A stretch of 63,892 nucleotides of DNA from Planctomycetaceae bacterium. Lineage in GTDB: Bacteria > Planctomycetota > Phycisphaerae > Phycisphaerales > UBA1924. The notes below the pieces were generated by a model. The model was not told the origin of the DNA. It did no database searches and saw only the letters and a list, made by a program, of their open reading frames with translations. Shown here piece by piece: positions 1 to 9,043 of this stretch (the first letter of the stretch is position 1; each line of letters begins with the position of its first letter). Location: contig JAJTDF010000009.1 in NCBI GenBank assembly GCA_021294835.1, positions 1 to 63,892 of the forward strand, given 5' to 3'. A program made the translations under genes and the position numbers.

Positions 1-1880
1 CTGCAACTGGCGCTGAACACCAGCACGCCGCCGTTCTGGTTGACGGTGCCGTTGAGGATGCTGCCGCCGTTGAGGATCCAGTCGCCGGTGGCGGCGTTGA
101 GATTCAGCGTGCCGCCGGCCAGGTCAATCGACGTCTCGATGCTCACTGTGCCGCCGGTCCGCGACACCGCAGCGAACGACGCCAGCGTCTGGGCCCCGGA
201 GAAGGTCGCGGCGGTGCCGTTGATCGCCAGGCTGCCGGCGCCGGAGTTGGTCACCAGTCCGCCGAAGGCGACGGTGGCGTTGTTGAAGGCGATGGTCGAG
301 GTGTTGGTGATCGCCCCCAGCGTGTGGGTGCCGCCGGTCAGGCTCACCGGGGTGGTGTTGGTCCAGGGGGTGGACGAGTTGATGTTGAACCCACCGGCGT
401 TCGCGTTGCTGAGCGTGCCGTTGTTGGTGAAGGCAACGACTTGGTTGCCAAGGGTCACCGTGCGGCCGGCCACGTTGCTGCGCAGCGTGCCGTTGTTGAT
501 CAGCGTGATGGCGTTGCCGAAGCACACGCTCCCGAAGGAGACGTTGCCGCCGGTCACGCTCACGCCCGAGGGGATGGTCAGCGTGCCCGCCGTCTGCATC
601 TCCAGCACCAGCGTGCCGGTGCTGGCCGAGGTGTCCCACGTGCCCGAGAGGGTCTGGCTGCCCTCAAAGGCCACGTTGACTGAGGCGTTCCCGGTCGGGG
701 CCACCGATCCGTTGAGGGTCACGTTGTTCCAGCGGAAGCGGTTGGTGCCCGTGCTGGGGGCGATGTTCCCGTTGATCGTCACACCCACCAGGCGGTTGCT
801 GCAACTGGTGTCAAACCGCAGCGTGGCCCCGCTCAGGGTCACGGTGCCGTTGGTGATCGCGCCGCCCGAGAGCGTCCAGTCGCCCGTCGAGGCGTTGAGC
901 GTCAGCGTGCCCGTGCCCAGGTTCGCCGTGCCGGTCACGTTGACCGTGCCGGCGGTGCGGTTGAAGGTGCCCAGGCTGGTCGGGTTGAAGGTGCCGCCGA
1001 GGTTCACCGTCCCGTTGGTGGACGTCAGCGTGCCGGCGTTGCTCCACGCGCCGTCAAGAGTCAGCGTGCCGCCGTTGACGGTGATGCTCCCGGTCGCCGC
1101 GTTGGTGAACGTGCCCGCGCTCGTGGTGAAGGTGTTGCCCGACGCCACCGTGACGGTGCCGTTGTTGGTGAAGTTGGTCACCTGGCTGCCCAGGGTCAGT
1201 GTGCGGCTGGTCCCGCTCACCCCCAGCGTGCCGCTGTTGATCAGCGTCATGGCGTTGCCGAAGCACACGCTCCCGAAGGAGACATTGCCGCCGGTCACGC
1301 TCACGCCCGAGGGGATCGTCAGCGTGCCGGCCGTCTGCATCTCCAGCGTCATCGTGCCCGTCGTGCCGGTGTTGTCCCACGTGCCCGAGAGCGTCTGGTT
1401 GCCCTCAAAGGCCACGTTCACCGAGGCACTCCCGGTCGGGGCCACCCAGCCGTTGAGCGTCACGTTGTTCCAGCGGAAGCGGATCGTGCCCGAACTCGGT
1501 GTCACACTGCCGTTGAGCGTCAGGTTCACCAGGCGGTTGGCGCAGTTGGTGTCGGCCAGCAACCGGGCCGTGCCCGTCAGCGTCCAGGTTCCACCCTGCA
1601 GCACGCCGTTGCTCTCCAGTGAGATCGACCGCGCCGAGTTCACCGTCGCCGCCGTCGCCGTGATCCCCGACACCCGCACCGTTCCCGCCCCGGCCGGGAT
1701 CACCACGTCGTTCACCGCCGTTGGCACCGTCGCCGGCGACCAGTTGGCCGCCTGACCCCACGACTGGCCATCGCCGCCGCCTGTCCAGGTCACTGTTTGC
1801 CCGGCCGCGGCCCCGCACAGCAGGCTCATCGCCACCGCCACCAGACCGGCCCAGCCACCACGCAGCAGATTCACAGCCAT
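1..1880 (-). CDS. Repeat-rich beta-helix / autotransporter-type exported protein (3' end beyond window)
   Basis: The frame stays open from an ATG at 1880 to the window edge, so at least 626 residues are present and the C-terminus is missing. An AGGAGA Shine-Dalgarno sits about 5 bases before the ATG. The first 25 or so residues form a signal peptide ending near AAAGQ. The mature part is rich in T, G, N, S and V and built of short strand-turn units (GTLTL, NGTVT, TNNGT), the look of a right-handed beta-helix or autotransporter passenger. A block of about 130 residues recurs 247 residues further on. A surface or exported role is inferred; there is no catalytic motif. A long open frame also exists on the plus strand here (40-1755), but it is valine/proline-rich and lacks a signal peptide, so I treat it as the shadow. 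Confidence 0.8.
   Translation of the reverse strand, partial: MAVNLLRGGWAGLVAVAMSLLCGAAAGQTVTWTGGGDGQSWGQAANWSPATVPTAVNDVVIPAGAGTVRVSGITATAATVNSARSISLESNGVLQGGTWTLTGTARLLADTNCANRLVNLTLNGSVTPSSGTIRFRWNNVTLNGWVAPTGSASVNVAFEGNQTLSGTWDNTGTTGTMTLEMQTAGTLTIPSGVSVTGGNVSFGSVCFGNAMTLINSGTLGVSGTSRTLTLGSQVTNFTNNGTVTVASGNTFTTSAGTFTNAATGSITVNGGTLTLDGAWSNAGTLTSTNGTVNLGGTFNPTSLGTFNRTAGTVNVTGTANLGTGTLTLNASTGDWTLSGGAITNGTVTLSGATLRFDTSCSNRLVGVTINGNIAPSTGTNRFRWNNVTLNGSVAPTGNASVNVAFEGSQTLSGTWDTSASTGTLVLEMQTAGTLTIPSGVSVTGGNVSFGSVCFGNAITLINNGTLRSNVAGRTVTLGNQVVAFTNNGTLSNANAGGFNINSSTPWTNTTPVSLTGGTHTLGAITNTSTIAFNNATVAFGGLVTNSGAGSLAINGTAATFSGAQTLASFAAVSRTGGTVSIETSIDLAGGTLNLNAATGDWILNGGSILNGTVNQNGGVLVFSASC
421..1553. 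repeat. In-frame direct duplication, 741-bp period, inside the beta-helix gene
   Basis: Bases 421-812 and 1162-1553 align without gaps at an offset of exactly 741 bp (247 codons). Similarity is highest across about 484-640 versus 1225-1381, where only scattered bases differ, and falls toward both ends. Both copies encode the motif GNVSFGSVCFGNA. The spacing keeps the reading frame, as expected for passenger-domain growth by unequal crossing-over. Confidence 0.85.
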
Positions 1881-2434
1881 CGCTCTCTCCTTGCTGTCCG
1901 AAAAACCCTGGAACCGCTCGCGACTTTCGTCGGCGAGTGCCCGGCCTTGTTGCACAACGCCCATCCCCGACCACCCCTGACCCGTATGGCAGGCTGTCGC
2001 CCGCCCTCACCGCACCTGCTGGGCAGTGTAGAGACGGAAGCGGGAGGCGTCCGCCAGCGACGACAAGTCTGTCGGGCAAATCATCATCTCACAGGCCGCA
2101 CCGCTCGCTTCTCGGACGATTTTTTTCGGATCGTGCCCCTCTTTGGGTGTCCGCATGGCGACCGGGGCTGAGCCTCCGGCGTCCCGGGTTGCTCTCCGCC
2201 CTCTCCGCCCTCCCTGCGGCGGTGGCCATCTGTCATCCTGCGGGTTCCGCCTGATGGAAGCTCGCGTCGCCCGCTACTGCGCCGGTCCTTCAACCCCGGC
2301 GCCCCAGCCCCGCCCCGGACGTTTCCCGTCTACCCTCGCCATCTTCCGACCCTTGCCCAGCCTTGATTGCTTCCTTCCTAATCTTCCTGAGATCCGGTTT
2401 GTTGACCTGGCCTTCTTTCAGCAGGAATCCCCCG
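1881..2434. other. Gene-free spacer between divergent exported-protein genes
   Basis: This 554-bp stretch separates the minus-strand beta-helix gene from the plus-strand propeller lipoprotein. Short open frames are present on both strands, but none has a convincing start, Shine-Dalgarno or coding composition. It presumably holds both divergent promoters, yet I see no good -35/-10 pair, terminator or RNA fold. Confidence 0.5.
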
Positions 2435-3733
2435 GTGAAGCCCACCCCCCTGTTTCGCGTCGTCCCGGTCACCCTCGCCCTGGCCCTGCTCGCCGGCTGC
2501 ACCCAGCCGAAGGCCGAACTGGCGGACCCGACCATCCCGCCGTCGCCCCAGCACATCGCCGGGCGGTATGTGGCCGTGATCTGCGACGCCGACATGGGCG
2601 CGACGGCCTTCGCCGACGGCGTGCTGGCCCGCCCCCGAGCGGATGCGACCGACACCCTCACGGTCGTCGGCCTGCCCATCAACCCCGACCCCGGCCCCGG
2701 CGAGCAGACCTGGAAGACCCCGTTCGCGCAGGTGCCCGTCAGCAACTCGGTCATCGGCCCGCCCACGGCCCTGGCCGTCAGCCCCAGCGGCAACGCCGCC
2801 TTCGTGGTTGAAAGCCGCAAGCCCGCCGCCCCCGGCGCCACCACCATGAATGATCTGGCCCCCGGCCAGCTCATCACCCCGATCGACCTCTCGGACCCCT
2901 TCCAGCCCAAGGTGCTCCCGGGGATCGACATCGGCGTGAAGCCCACCGCCGTGGATGTGCACCCTGATGGCGATCTGGTCGCCGTCGTCACCGCGACGCC
3001 GGGCCGCAAGCTGGTGATCGCCCGCTGCGACGGCCCCCGGATCGATCCCGAAGGCATTCTCGCGTGGGATCTGCTTGGCAGCCCTGATCTGGCCAAGGCC
3101 GACCCGGTCAGCGTCGCCTGGCACCCGTCGGGCCGGTACGTCGCGGTCACCATCGCCTCGCGTGAAAGGTGGGCAAGCACCCGTTCATGGGCCGCTTCAC
3201 GCCCGACGGCCGCCACTTCATCTCCAACAACCTGCACTGGGGCGATGATGTTGAGAACTACCTGGCGGGCGCCCCGCCCGGCACCCTCAGCGTCGTGCGG
3301 CTCTCCGATGTGCCCACGGCCGTCCCGCCGGATGGCGGCAAGGCCCCCGTGGTCAGCGCCCGAAGGCCTGGCCATCAGCCCCGACGGCCGCTTTGTCGCC
3401 ACCGCCAACCTCCGCCGCTCCATGCTGCCGGCCAGCGATCCCCGCATGCAGGCCGGGTCGGTCACGCTGCTGGGCTTCAACGCCGAGTCCGGCGAGCTCA
3501 CGGTGCACGACGAGGCCGCCATCAACGCCATGCCCGAGGGCCTGGCCTTTGACGCCGCCGGCCGGCACATCATCGTGACCCAGTTCCGCTCGTTCGACCC
3601 CCGCGCCGTTGACGGCGAACTGGCCTTCTTCCGCGTGAACCCGGCCGCCGCCGGTCGTCAGCCCAGCCTCACCGCCGGCGAGTTTTTCGTCGGCGTGGGC
3701 GTCGGCCCGCATGGCGTGGTCATCGTTCGCTGA
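2435..3733 (+). CDS. Lipoprotein, YVTN/lactonase-type beta-propeller, with two compensating frameshifts
   Basis: I chose the GTG at 2435 because CAGGAA lies just upstream and the product opens with a lipoprotein signal: hydrophobic LALALLAGC with lipobox Cys near residue 22. The mature protein has repeated propeller-blade signatures such as VDVHPDGD, WHPSGRYVA and AISPDGRFVAT, typical of YVTN/lactonase-like proteins, so a surface-anchored propeller of unknown ligand is likely. Between about 3165 and 3360 the open frame encodes an arginine/proline/serine-rich stretch unlike the rest. The +2 frame there encodes sensible blades (GRFTPDGRHFISNN, LSVVRLSDVP). A missing base in the GAAAGG run near 3166 and an extra base in the GCCCGA run near 3358 would explain this. 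Either the gene carries two cancelling indels or the assembly has two homopolymer errors. Confidence 0.75.
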   Translation: MKPTPLFRVVPVTLALALLAGCTQPKAELADPTIPPSPQHIAGRYVAVICDADMGATAFADGVLARPRADATDTLTVVGLPINPDPGPGEQTWKTPFAQVPVSNSVIGPPTALAVSPSGNAAFVVESRKPAAPGATTMNDLAPGQLITPIDLSDPFQPKVLPGIDIGVKPTAVDVHPDGDLVAVVTATPGRKLVIARCDGPRIDPEGILAWDLLGSPDLAKADPVSVAWHPSGRYVAVTIASRERWASTRSWAASRPTAATSSPTTCTGAMMLRTTWRAPRPAPSASCGSPMCPRPSRRMAARPPWSAPEGLAISPDGRFVATANLRRSMLPASDPRMQAGSVTLLGFNAESGELTVHDEAAINAMPEGLAFDAAGRHIIVTQFRSFDPRAVDGELAFFRVNPAAAGRQPSLTAGEFFVGVGVGPHGVVIVR

Positions 3734-3828
3734 GCCGCCCCCGGCTTCGCCTCATCGCACCCGGCCCGGCCCGGCTCGGCCTTTCGCCGAGTCGGCCGTG
3801 TTCACCCTCCACCGGACATCTCCCCCGC

Positions 3829-4656
3829 ATGGTCACCGACCTGCTCCTGGTCTCCGTCGGCAACTCCCGCACCCGCATCGCCCACGGCCGCGTCAAGCCC
3901 GACGGCACCCGGGGCGATCTCGAGCCGGCGGTGGTCGTTGAGAACACCGACCCCGACGCCGCCCTGGCCGCTGCCGTCCGCGTGATCGACCGCCTCGAGA
4001 CCGAGTCCGCCCGCATCCTGCTCGCCAGCGTCACCGACCCCGTCGCCGACCCGCTGGCCGAGCGGCTGGCCGCCGTGCCCGCTGCCCCGCGTCTGGTTCG
4101 CCTCGTGTCGGCCGCCGGCCAAGGGCTCAAGGTGCCCATCGTCGCCGAGGTGGAGAACCCCGCCGCCGTGGGGGTGGACCGGCTGCTGACCGCACTGGCC
4201 GCTTCCGACCGCACCCAGGGCGACTGCGTGGTGGTCGACGCCGGCACCGCCGTCACCGTGGACTTTGTCGATCGCCACGGCATCTTTCAGGGCGGGGTCA
4301 TCGCGCCCGGGCTGGGGGCCATGCTCCGCGCCATGCACCAGACCACCGCCAAACTGCCCCTGCTGGCCCCGCCCGGCCGACTGGTCGACGGCCACGCCGC
4401 CGCCGCCCCCCGCGGGCCGCTGGGCAAGAACACCTCCGAGGCCATGCTGCTGGGGGCCAGCCGGGCCATCGTCGGCCTCGTGCACGACCGCCTGAACGCC
4501 TATGCCGAACTTGCCGGCGGCTACCCCCGCATCATCGCCACCGGGGGCGACGCCGGGCTGCTCTTCGAGCACGACGACCTCGTCGAGCACATCATCCCCG
4601 ATCTGCTGCTCATGGGCATGCAGGCCGCGTGGATTCGGGCCGCCGCCGAAGCCTGA
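3829..4656 (+). CDS. coaX: Type III pantothenate kinase
   Basis: Predicted to phosphorylate pantothenate, the first step of coenzyme A synthesis, in the cytoplasm. The 275-residue length is normal for the family. Visible signatures are the N-terminal phosphate-binding segment VSVGNSRTRIAHG (residues 8-20), GVDRLLTALAA, the central DAGTAVTVDF from Asp137, the glycine-rich GGVIAPGLGAM, and the late ATGGDAGLL. This ASKHA-fold enzyme differs from type I/II CoaA and usually depends on a monovalent cation. The ATG at 3829 leaves 95 bp after the propeller gene, so shared transcription is possible but unproven. Confidence 0.93.
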   Translation: MVTDLLLVSVGNSRTRIAHGRVKPDGTRGDLEPAVVVENTDPDAALAAAVRVIDRLETESARILLASVTDPVADPLAERLAAVPAAPRLVRLVSAAGQGLKVPIVAEVENPAAVGVDRLLTALAASDRTQGDCVVVDAGTAVTVDFVDRHGIFQGGVIAPGLGAMLRAMHQTTAKLPLLAPPGRLVDGHAAAAPRGPLGKNTSEAMLLGASRAIVGLVHDRLNAYAELAGGYPRIIATGGDAGLLFEHDDLVEHIIPDLLLMGMQAAWIRAAAEA

Positions 4657-4701
4657 GCCGTCCGTTGCAGCCGATCCCCCCGCACGCCGGTAGCCTTGGG
4701 C

Positions 4702-6315
4702 ATGCCCGGCGATCTCACGCCCCTGCCCGCTGCACCACCGCCCGTTGGCGGCGTGCGTCGCCTCGGCTGGGCGTTGGCGGGCGTGCTGTCGGCGCTGGCC
4801 GCCCCCGGTTGCGTCGTGGAGTCCATCACCCCCGTCCGACCTGCCGGCCGCTTCGGTGCGCCGCCCATCGGCGCCTCGCCCCCGATTGACCCGCGGCTGA
4901 TCGCCTCGCCAACCGGCGCTTCAGCCGACACCGGATCGATGCGATCGCTCGGCAGCGTCCCGTTCGACGGCTTGACGCTGCCGGCTGTGGCGATCGGTCC
5001 GCAAGGCCCCGTGCTCGCCGTGCAGCAGGGGGGCCACCGTCTTCCGGCCTGGTTCGACCCGCCATGGCCCGGCCAATCGCCGCCCGCCCGAGTCGTGAGC
5101 CTCTACCTGATCCGCCGCGGCGAGCTGGAATTCCTCGCCCAAACCGATGCGGGGCTCGACGCATCGCTCTCTCCGGCGTTGACCGCCGATGAACTGGGCT
5201 TCTGGGTGGAGATCGGGCCGCAGTCCGCCCGCCGGACCGCCCGCCTGCGCTTTGCCGACGCGACCGTTGAGCCTCTGCCCGAACCGCTGGCCTGGCTGCA
5301 GCACGCGGTTGCCATGCCCGACGGCGCGGTGGTGGGCGTGCGCCCTGCGGTTGCGATGGTTCCGATCGATGCCGCGACGGCCGATGCGGCGGACCTGACC
5401 GAGCGGAGGGTTGGTTCTCCTTTCGGCAGCACGCCCGTGTGGATGGAACCGGGAGGGCTGCCCCAGCCATTGCCCCTTCCGGCGATCAGGCCCGATGGCG
5501 GCGGCATCGCCTGGCCGGCATCTGCCCTTGCCGCCGACGCCCCCGATGCACCGCAGGCCCTGCCGCCGGTGTTCTTCCGTCCGCTGCTCAGTCGCGCCGG
5601 CGGTGCCGTGGGCATGTTCTGCTGGCGCAACGGGCAACTCTCACTGGTGGTGTGGGCCCGCCCGGGGCCGAGGCAACCGTGGACTTTGCAGTCGGTCACG
5701 ATGCTCTCGCGCCGCTGCACGCCTTTGGATGCCTGGGCAGTCGCTGAAGCGTCCGCCCGACACGGTGAACCGCGGAGCAGCCGGATCGGCGGTTCGTCAT
5801 CAATGATCAACGATGCCATCGCGGCGTACGCACCGGATCAGCAGCGGACATTGCTGATCCTGCTCGAGCCCATGCGCACGCTCGCGCTGCCCTCGCAGAG
5901 CACCAGCCTGCTGTGGCTGCCGTTCTCCGTCGCCGGCTCACCGCTGGGCGACTTTGTGCTCAGCGAGCCCGCCGGGCTGCGGGTGCATCTGTTGCCCGGG
6001 CCGTCGGGTGCCACCGCGGCCGGGCCTGTGCTGCTGCCCGGCGCAGCGGTTCCTCTGGCGATCCTGCGACCAGCTGCGACTGCCGCCGGCGGGGTCGGGC
6101 TGGTCGATGACGCGGCAGCGGCCCGAGGGGCCGGAGGCGATTGGAGCGGCATTTGGCTGCTGGCAGTGGGCCGGGGCAGTCGGATCCAAGCCGTTGCCGG
6201 CATGCCGCCGCATCCATCGGATTCGGGGTGGTTGGGGGTGGGAGTGCTCAACGTTTTGGGATCGCGCACGGTCGAGAACCGATCAAGGGCGGAAGAAATC
6301 CAGAAAAGACCTTGA
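4702..6315 (+). CDS. Putative lipoprotein of unknown function, 537 aa
   Basis: I do not recognise the family. The ATG at 4702 is preferred over the TTG two codons upstream. The N-terminus has arginines, then a hydrophobic run (WALAGVLSALAA) ending in APGC, a weak lipobox, so membrane anchoring is plausible. The rest is proline- and alanine-rich with alternating short hydrophobic strands and no cysteine or histidine cluster or catalytic signature; a propeller-like fold is possible. It begins 45 bp after coaX on the same strand. It ends about 80 bp before the promoter of the next gene, so it is probably the last gene of this run. Confidence 0.7.
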   Translation: MPGDLTPLPAAPPPVGGVRRLGWALAGVLSALAAPGCVVESITPVRPAGRFGAPPIGASPPIDPRLIASPTGASADTGSMRSLGSVPFDGLTLPAVAIGPQGPVLAVQQGGHRLPAWFDPPWPGQSPPARVVSLYLIRRGELEFLAQTDAGLDASLSPALTADELGFWVEIGPQSARRTARLRFADATVEPLPEPLAWLQHAVAMPDGAVVGVRPAVAMVPIDAATADAADLTERRVGSPFGSTPVWMEPGGLPQPLPLPAIRPDGGGIAWPASALAADAPDAPQALPPVFFRPLLSRAGGAVGMFCWRNGQLSLVVWARPGPRQPWTLQSVTMLSRRCTPLDAWAVAEASARHGEPRSSRIGGSSSMINDAIAAYAPDQQRTLLILLEPMRTLALPSQSTSLLWLPFSVAGSPLGDFVLSEPAGLRVHLLPGPSGATAAGPVLLPGAAVPLAILRPAATAAGGVGLVDDAAAARGAGGDWSGIWLLAVGRGSRIQAVAGMPPHPSDSGWLGVGVLNVLGSRTVENRSRAEEIQKRP

Positions 6316-6396
6316 TTATAGGACTCACATCGTGACCCCAAGGGGTTGCCGAGCGTTCAGAAATGCCCCGAAGGACGCGAAAATCGACGGGAATGC

Positions 6397-6425
6397 TTGA
6401 CAGCCCCTTCAGCGTCGGTTATCTT
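6397..6425 (+). promoter_or_regulatory. Sigma-70-type promoter of the PEP-CTERM-like gene
   Basis: A consensus -35 box TTGACA (6397-6402) and a -10-like TATCTT (6420-6425) are separated by exactly 17 bases. Transcription would start near 6432, giving a leader of about 55 bases before the GTG at 6487, with GGAAGGAAGAAGGAGAA as an extended ribosome-binding region. It is the best housekeeping promoter I could find in the window. Confidence 0.75.
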
Positions 6426-6486
6426 GTTCGCGTCGGCGCTTTGGCGTCCTGTACATCTATCACTTGGAAGGAAGAAGGAGAAGCAC

Positions 6487-7440
6487 GTGAACAAGTCCGT
6501 TCTTGCAGGCATGATCGCAGTGGCCGGCCTCGCCGCCGCTGCCAACGCTCAGACCACCATCGAGGTTCGCCTCGTTGTTGACGGTCAGGCTGGTGCACCC
6601 ACCGGCATTCCCAGCTACCTGCCCGGCGCCACGGCCACCGCCGTCGGCCTGACGCTGCAGGCTCGCGTCCGCACCGCCACTGCCACCAACTTCGGCATCA
6701 CCGGTGTGTCCTCGACCAACAGCAGCACGCTGAACCGGTTCTCTCACAACGACACCCGCAGCAACGGCTGGACCGGCGGCCTGCAGCGTGGCTCCGTCAG
6801 CGCGACCGACGCTGTCGGCACCGCTCTGTTCGGCGGCTTCAACCCCTACCGCCAGTTCATCGGCTCCACCATCACCTCCACCAACAACAACAACTGGAAC
6901 GCCCCGAACGGCAACGCCGTCGCTGGCCAGAACCGGTTCCCCGGCGCCACCTCCTCGTCCTCCGGCACCGGCGTGAACGCCTCGTTGCCCGGCACCCGCA
7001 CGGCCAACGGCTTCCAGAGCCAGGATGCGAGCAACCGCACCCAGATCCAGGCCGTCTTCCTCTCCGTGAACACCTCTGTTCCGGATGGCAACCCCGGCGA
7101 GCCCGGCACCGTCCCCGGTGCTGGCGCCCCCACCGCGGTCGCCGCTGGCGAGTTCTCCGCCTGGGCCAACCTCTACCGCCTGGTCTTCGTCCCGGCCCCG
7201 AACGCCGGCACCGAGCTGCCCGGCCGTTCGGTCACCGTGTCCTTCTCCGGCGTGATCAACTTCGGTTCCGCCTTCGCCTTCAACGAGACCGCCGGCTCCT
7301 GGCTGCTGACCTCCACGGCTGGCCTCACCGTCTCGGCGAACAGCCCGGTCTCCGCCACCTTCACCGTTCCCACCCCGGGCGCCGCCGCCCTGCTGGGCCT
7401 CGGTGGTCTGGCCGCCTTCCGCCGTCGTCGCTCCGCCTGA
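6487..7440 (+). CDS. Exported protein with PEP-CTERM-like sorting tail, 317 aa
   Basis: The GTG at 6487 is chosen because GGAGAA lies 6 bases upstream and the product starts with a signal peptide ending in ANAQ. The middle is low in charge and rich in T, S, N, G and A, typical of secreted matrix or surface proteins. The C-terminus has three parts: VPTPG, a hydrophobic helix (AAALLGLGGLAAF) and RRRR before the last two residues. This matches the PEP-CTERM type of exosortase signal in the form common in planctomycetes, so I infer export followed by processing or anchoring. No exosortase gene is in this window. A strong promoter and a terminator make it a single-gene unit, probably highly expressed. 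Confidence 0.85.
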   Translation: MNKSVLAGMIAVAGLAAAANAQTTIEVRLVVDGQAGAPTGIPSYLPGATATAVGLTLQARVRTATATNFGITGVSSTNSSTLNRFSHNDTRSNGWTGGLQRGSVSATDAVGTALFGGFNPYRQFIGSTITSTNNNNWNAPNGNAVAGQNRFPGATSSSSGTGVNASLPGTRTANGFQSQDASNRTQIQAVFLSVNTSVPDGNPGEPGTVPGAGAPTAVAAGEFSAWANLYRLVFVPAPNAGTELPGRSVTVSFSGVINFGSAFAFNETAGSWLLTSTAGLTVSANSPVSATFTVPTPGAAALLGLGGLAAFRRRRSA

Positions 7441-7519
7441 GTGGATGCACCGACAGGAAGCCGACAGTCCTCTGGATGGTGACGACATCGTGCCCTCAGC
7501 ACGTGCTTCGTAAAATCGC

Positions 7520-7554
7520 AGGAGCCCCGGTGACCCCGGGGTTCCTGTCTTTTT
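7520..7554 (+). terminator. Intrinsic terminator after the PEP-CTERM-like gene
   Basis: AGGAGCCCCGG and the near-complementary CCGGGGTTCCT face each other around a very short loop. The hairpin is followed by GTCTTTTT. It lies 80 bp after the stop codon in the correct orientation. Confidence 0.85.
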
Positions 7555-8039
7555 GGCCCCGATCCGCCCCTGACTGTGACTCTGATCAGCCGGCGGTGGC
7601 TGCGATCGCCACTCCGGTGACACCCAACCCCATCCGGTCCACCCGGCCGCCTCTCCCTGGTGCCTTCACTGCGAGCCTCCGCGTTCCATCGGCTCGGGAT
7701 CAGGCTCGCCAAGCGGCCTCACCACCAGACCAGCCCCACTTTCCGGGCCTGGTGGCTCGCCCCGCGGCGGGCCGACCGGTCCTAGCGGGCCGACTTTGAC
7801 CACCTGGCAGAGGATGATCCCGATCGTCCAGATGCCCGGGCGACTGTCGGTCTGCCGCTGTTTCGGTCCGCCCTTGGCTTTCCCCAGAGGTTTCCACCCT
7901 TCCTCTCGCGCTTGTCGCCCCCAAGCCTCTACTATCACCCCCCTTGGGACTGGCCGTTCGCGGCCACCCATTTCCGGCCGCTCCGTACCGTCGGCGCTTC
8001 GGCCCGCCCCGTTTCCTCCAGCCCGCAGGATCCCCACGC
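7555..8039. other. Gene-free spacer before hpf
   Basis: This stretch of about 485 bp holds short open frames on both strands, including minus 7666-8037, but none has a start site or composition that persuades me. It should contain the promoter of the hpf-ptsN-ptsH cluster. Near 7905-7935 there is only a poor TTGTC/TACTAT-like pair with wrong spacing. Confidence 0.45.
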
Positions 8040-8339
8040 ATGCGCGTTGACGTCATCGGCAAGCACATGGAAGTGACCGAGCCCATCCGCACCTTCGCCG
8101 AGAGCAAGTCCGAACGGCTCACCCGTCATTATGACGGCGTTCAGCGGATCGTCTTCCGCCTCGAGCAGGAGCCCCACAACAAGGGCTTCCATGTCGAAGT
8201 GGTGGTAGATGTCGAGAAGCACGACGACTTTGTGGCCAACGCCACCGGCCCCGATCTCTACACCTGCATCGATCAGGCCGTCGACAAGAGCGTCCGTCAG
8301 CTCACCACCTTCAAGGAGAAGCTCAAGCAGAGCAAGTGA
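8040..8339 (+). CDS. hpf: Short-form ribosome hibernation-promoting factor
   Basis: The 99-residue product fits the short HPF/YfiA (RaiA) family. It starts MRVDVIGKHMEVT and continues with FAESKSERL, HYDGVQRIVFRLEQE, VEVVVDVEKHDDFVA and DLYTCIDQAVDKSVRQL, the expected beta-alpha-beta-beta-beta-alpha order. Short forms bind the 30S decoding region and inactivate ribosomes in stationary phase or stress. The C-terminal dimerisation domain of long HPF is absent. It is the first gene of a run with an EIIA and an HPr gene, an arrangement that recalls the nitrogen-PTS locus of proteobacteria. Confidence 0.9.
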   Translation: MRVDVIGKHMEVTEPIRTFAESKSERLTRHYDGVQRIVFRLEQEPHNKGFHVEVVVDVEKHDDFVANATGPDLYTCIDQAVDKSVRQLTTFKEKLKQSK

Positions 8340-8431
8340 CCGCCGCTCCGTTCTGCGGGCCCCGCTGCCGGGGCCCGGCGTTCCATCGTCCTCGCCGTGC
8401 GTTGGTCCACCCCTTCGGCCCATTCCCCGCC

Positions 8432-8908
8432 ATGAAACTGACCGACATCGTTGCCCCGACCGCCATCGTCACCACGTTGCGCTCCAACCAGCGCGACGAG
8501 GTCATCTCTGAGCTGATCGACGCGGTGATCGCCGCTGGCGTGGCCCCGGCGGACCTCCGCAACGACCTGATCGCCAAGGTGCTCGAGCGTGAGCGTCGCG
8601 CGTCCACCGGCTTCGGCCGGGGCGTCGCTGTGCCGCACGTCAAGCACACCCGCATCTCCAAGGTCGGGGCCGCCATCGGCCTTTCGCAGAGCGGCGTCGA
8701 GTTCAACGCCCTGGACAAGCAGCCGGTCTACTCGATCTTCCTGCTGGTCAGTCCGGACGACAAGCCCGAGCAGCACCTGCAGGCGATGGAGGTGATCTTC
8801 AAGAGCCTCAGCCAGGACACCTTCCGCCGGTTCCTCCGCCAGGCCTCGTGCGTTGATGATGTCACCACGCTGCTGGAAGAGGCTGACGGCCACCAACTCG
8901 GCCGTTGA
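8432..8908 (+). CDS. ptsN: PTS EIIA domain protein (EIIA-Ntr / fructose type)
   Basis: A 158-residue single EIIA domain. It contains the family signature around RRASTGFGRGVAVPH, with the phosphoacceptor histidine at residue 69, and a later LLVSPDD strand and helix. No EIIB or EIIC domain is attached, so it is more likely a regulatory EIIA (PtsN type) than a sugar transporter component. It lies 92 bp after hpf and 135 bp before the HPr gene on the same strand, and HPr would be the natural phosphate donor. The ATG at 8432 gives the standard N-terminus MKLTDIVAP. Confidence 0.88.
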   Translation: MKLTDIVAPTAIVTTLRSNQRDEVISELIDAVIAAGVAPADLRNDLIAKVLERERRASTGFGRGVAVPHVKHTRISKVGAAIGLSQSGVEFNALDKQPVYSIFLLVSPDDKPEQHLQAMEVIFKSLSQDTFRRFLRQASCVDDVTTLLEEADGHQLGR

Positions 8909-9043
8909 TCCTCGTCCGGACCGTCCGCCCTCACCATCGGCCCACCTGTCCGCAGCCCAGCCGTCCGGCGAGCCACCCGCTCCCGGCCGCTTCCACCCCG
9001 CCCGCACCGATCCGACCTTCGCTCCGTCCCTCCGCCATCTGCC

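Noticed and set aside
40-1755. A 571-codon open frame on the plus strand
   Set aside because: It is antisense to the beta-helix gene, valine/proline-rich and without signal or domain. The minus frame has a Shine-Dalgarno site, a signal peptide and repeat-protein composition.
7666-8037. Minus-strand open frame overlapping the hpf leader
   Set aside because: Glycine/proline-rich with no family features; it would overlap the expected hpf promoter.
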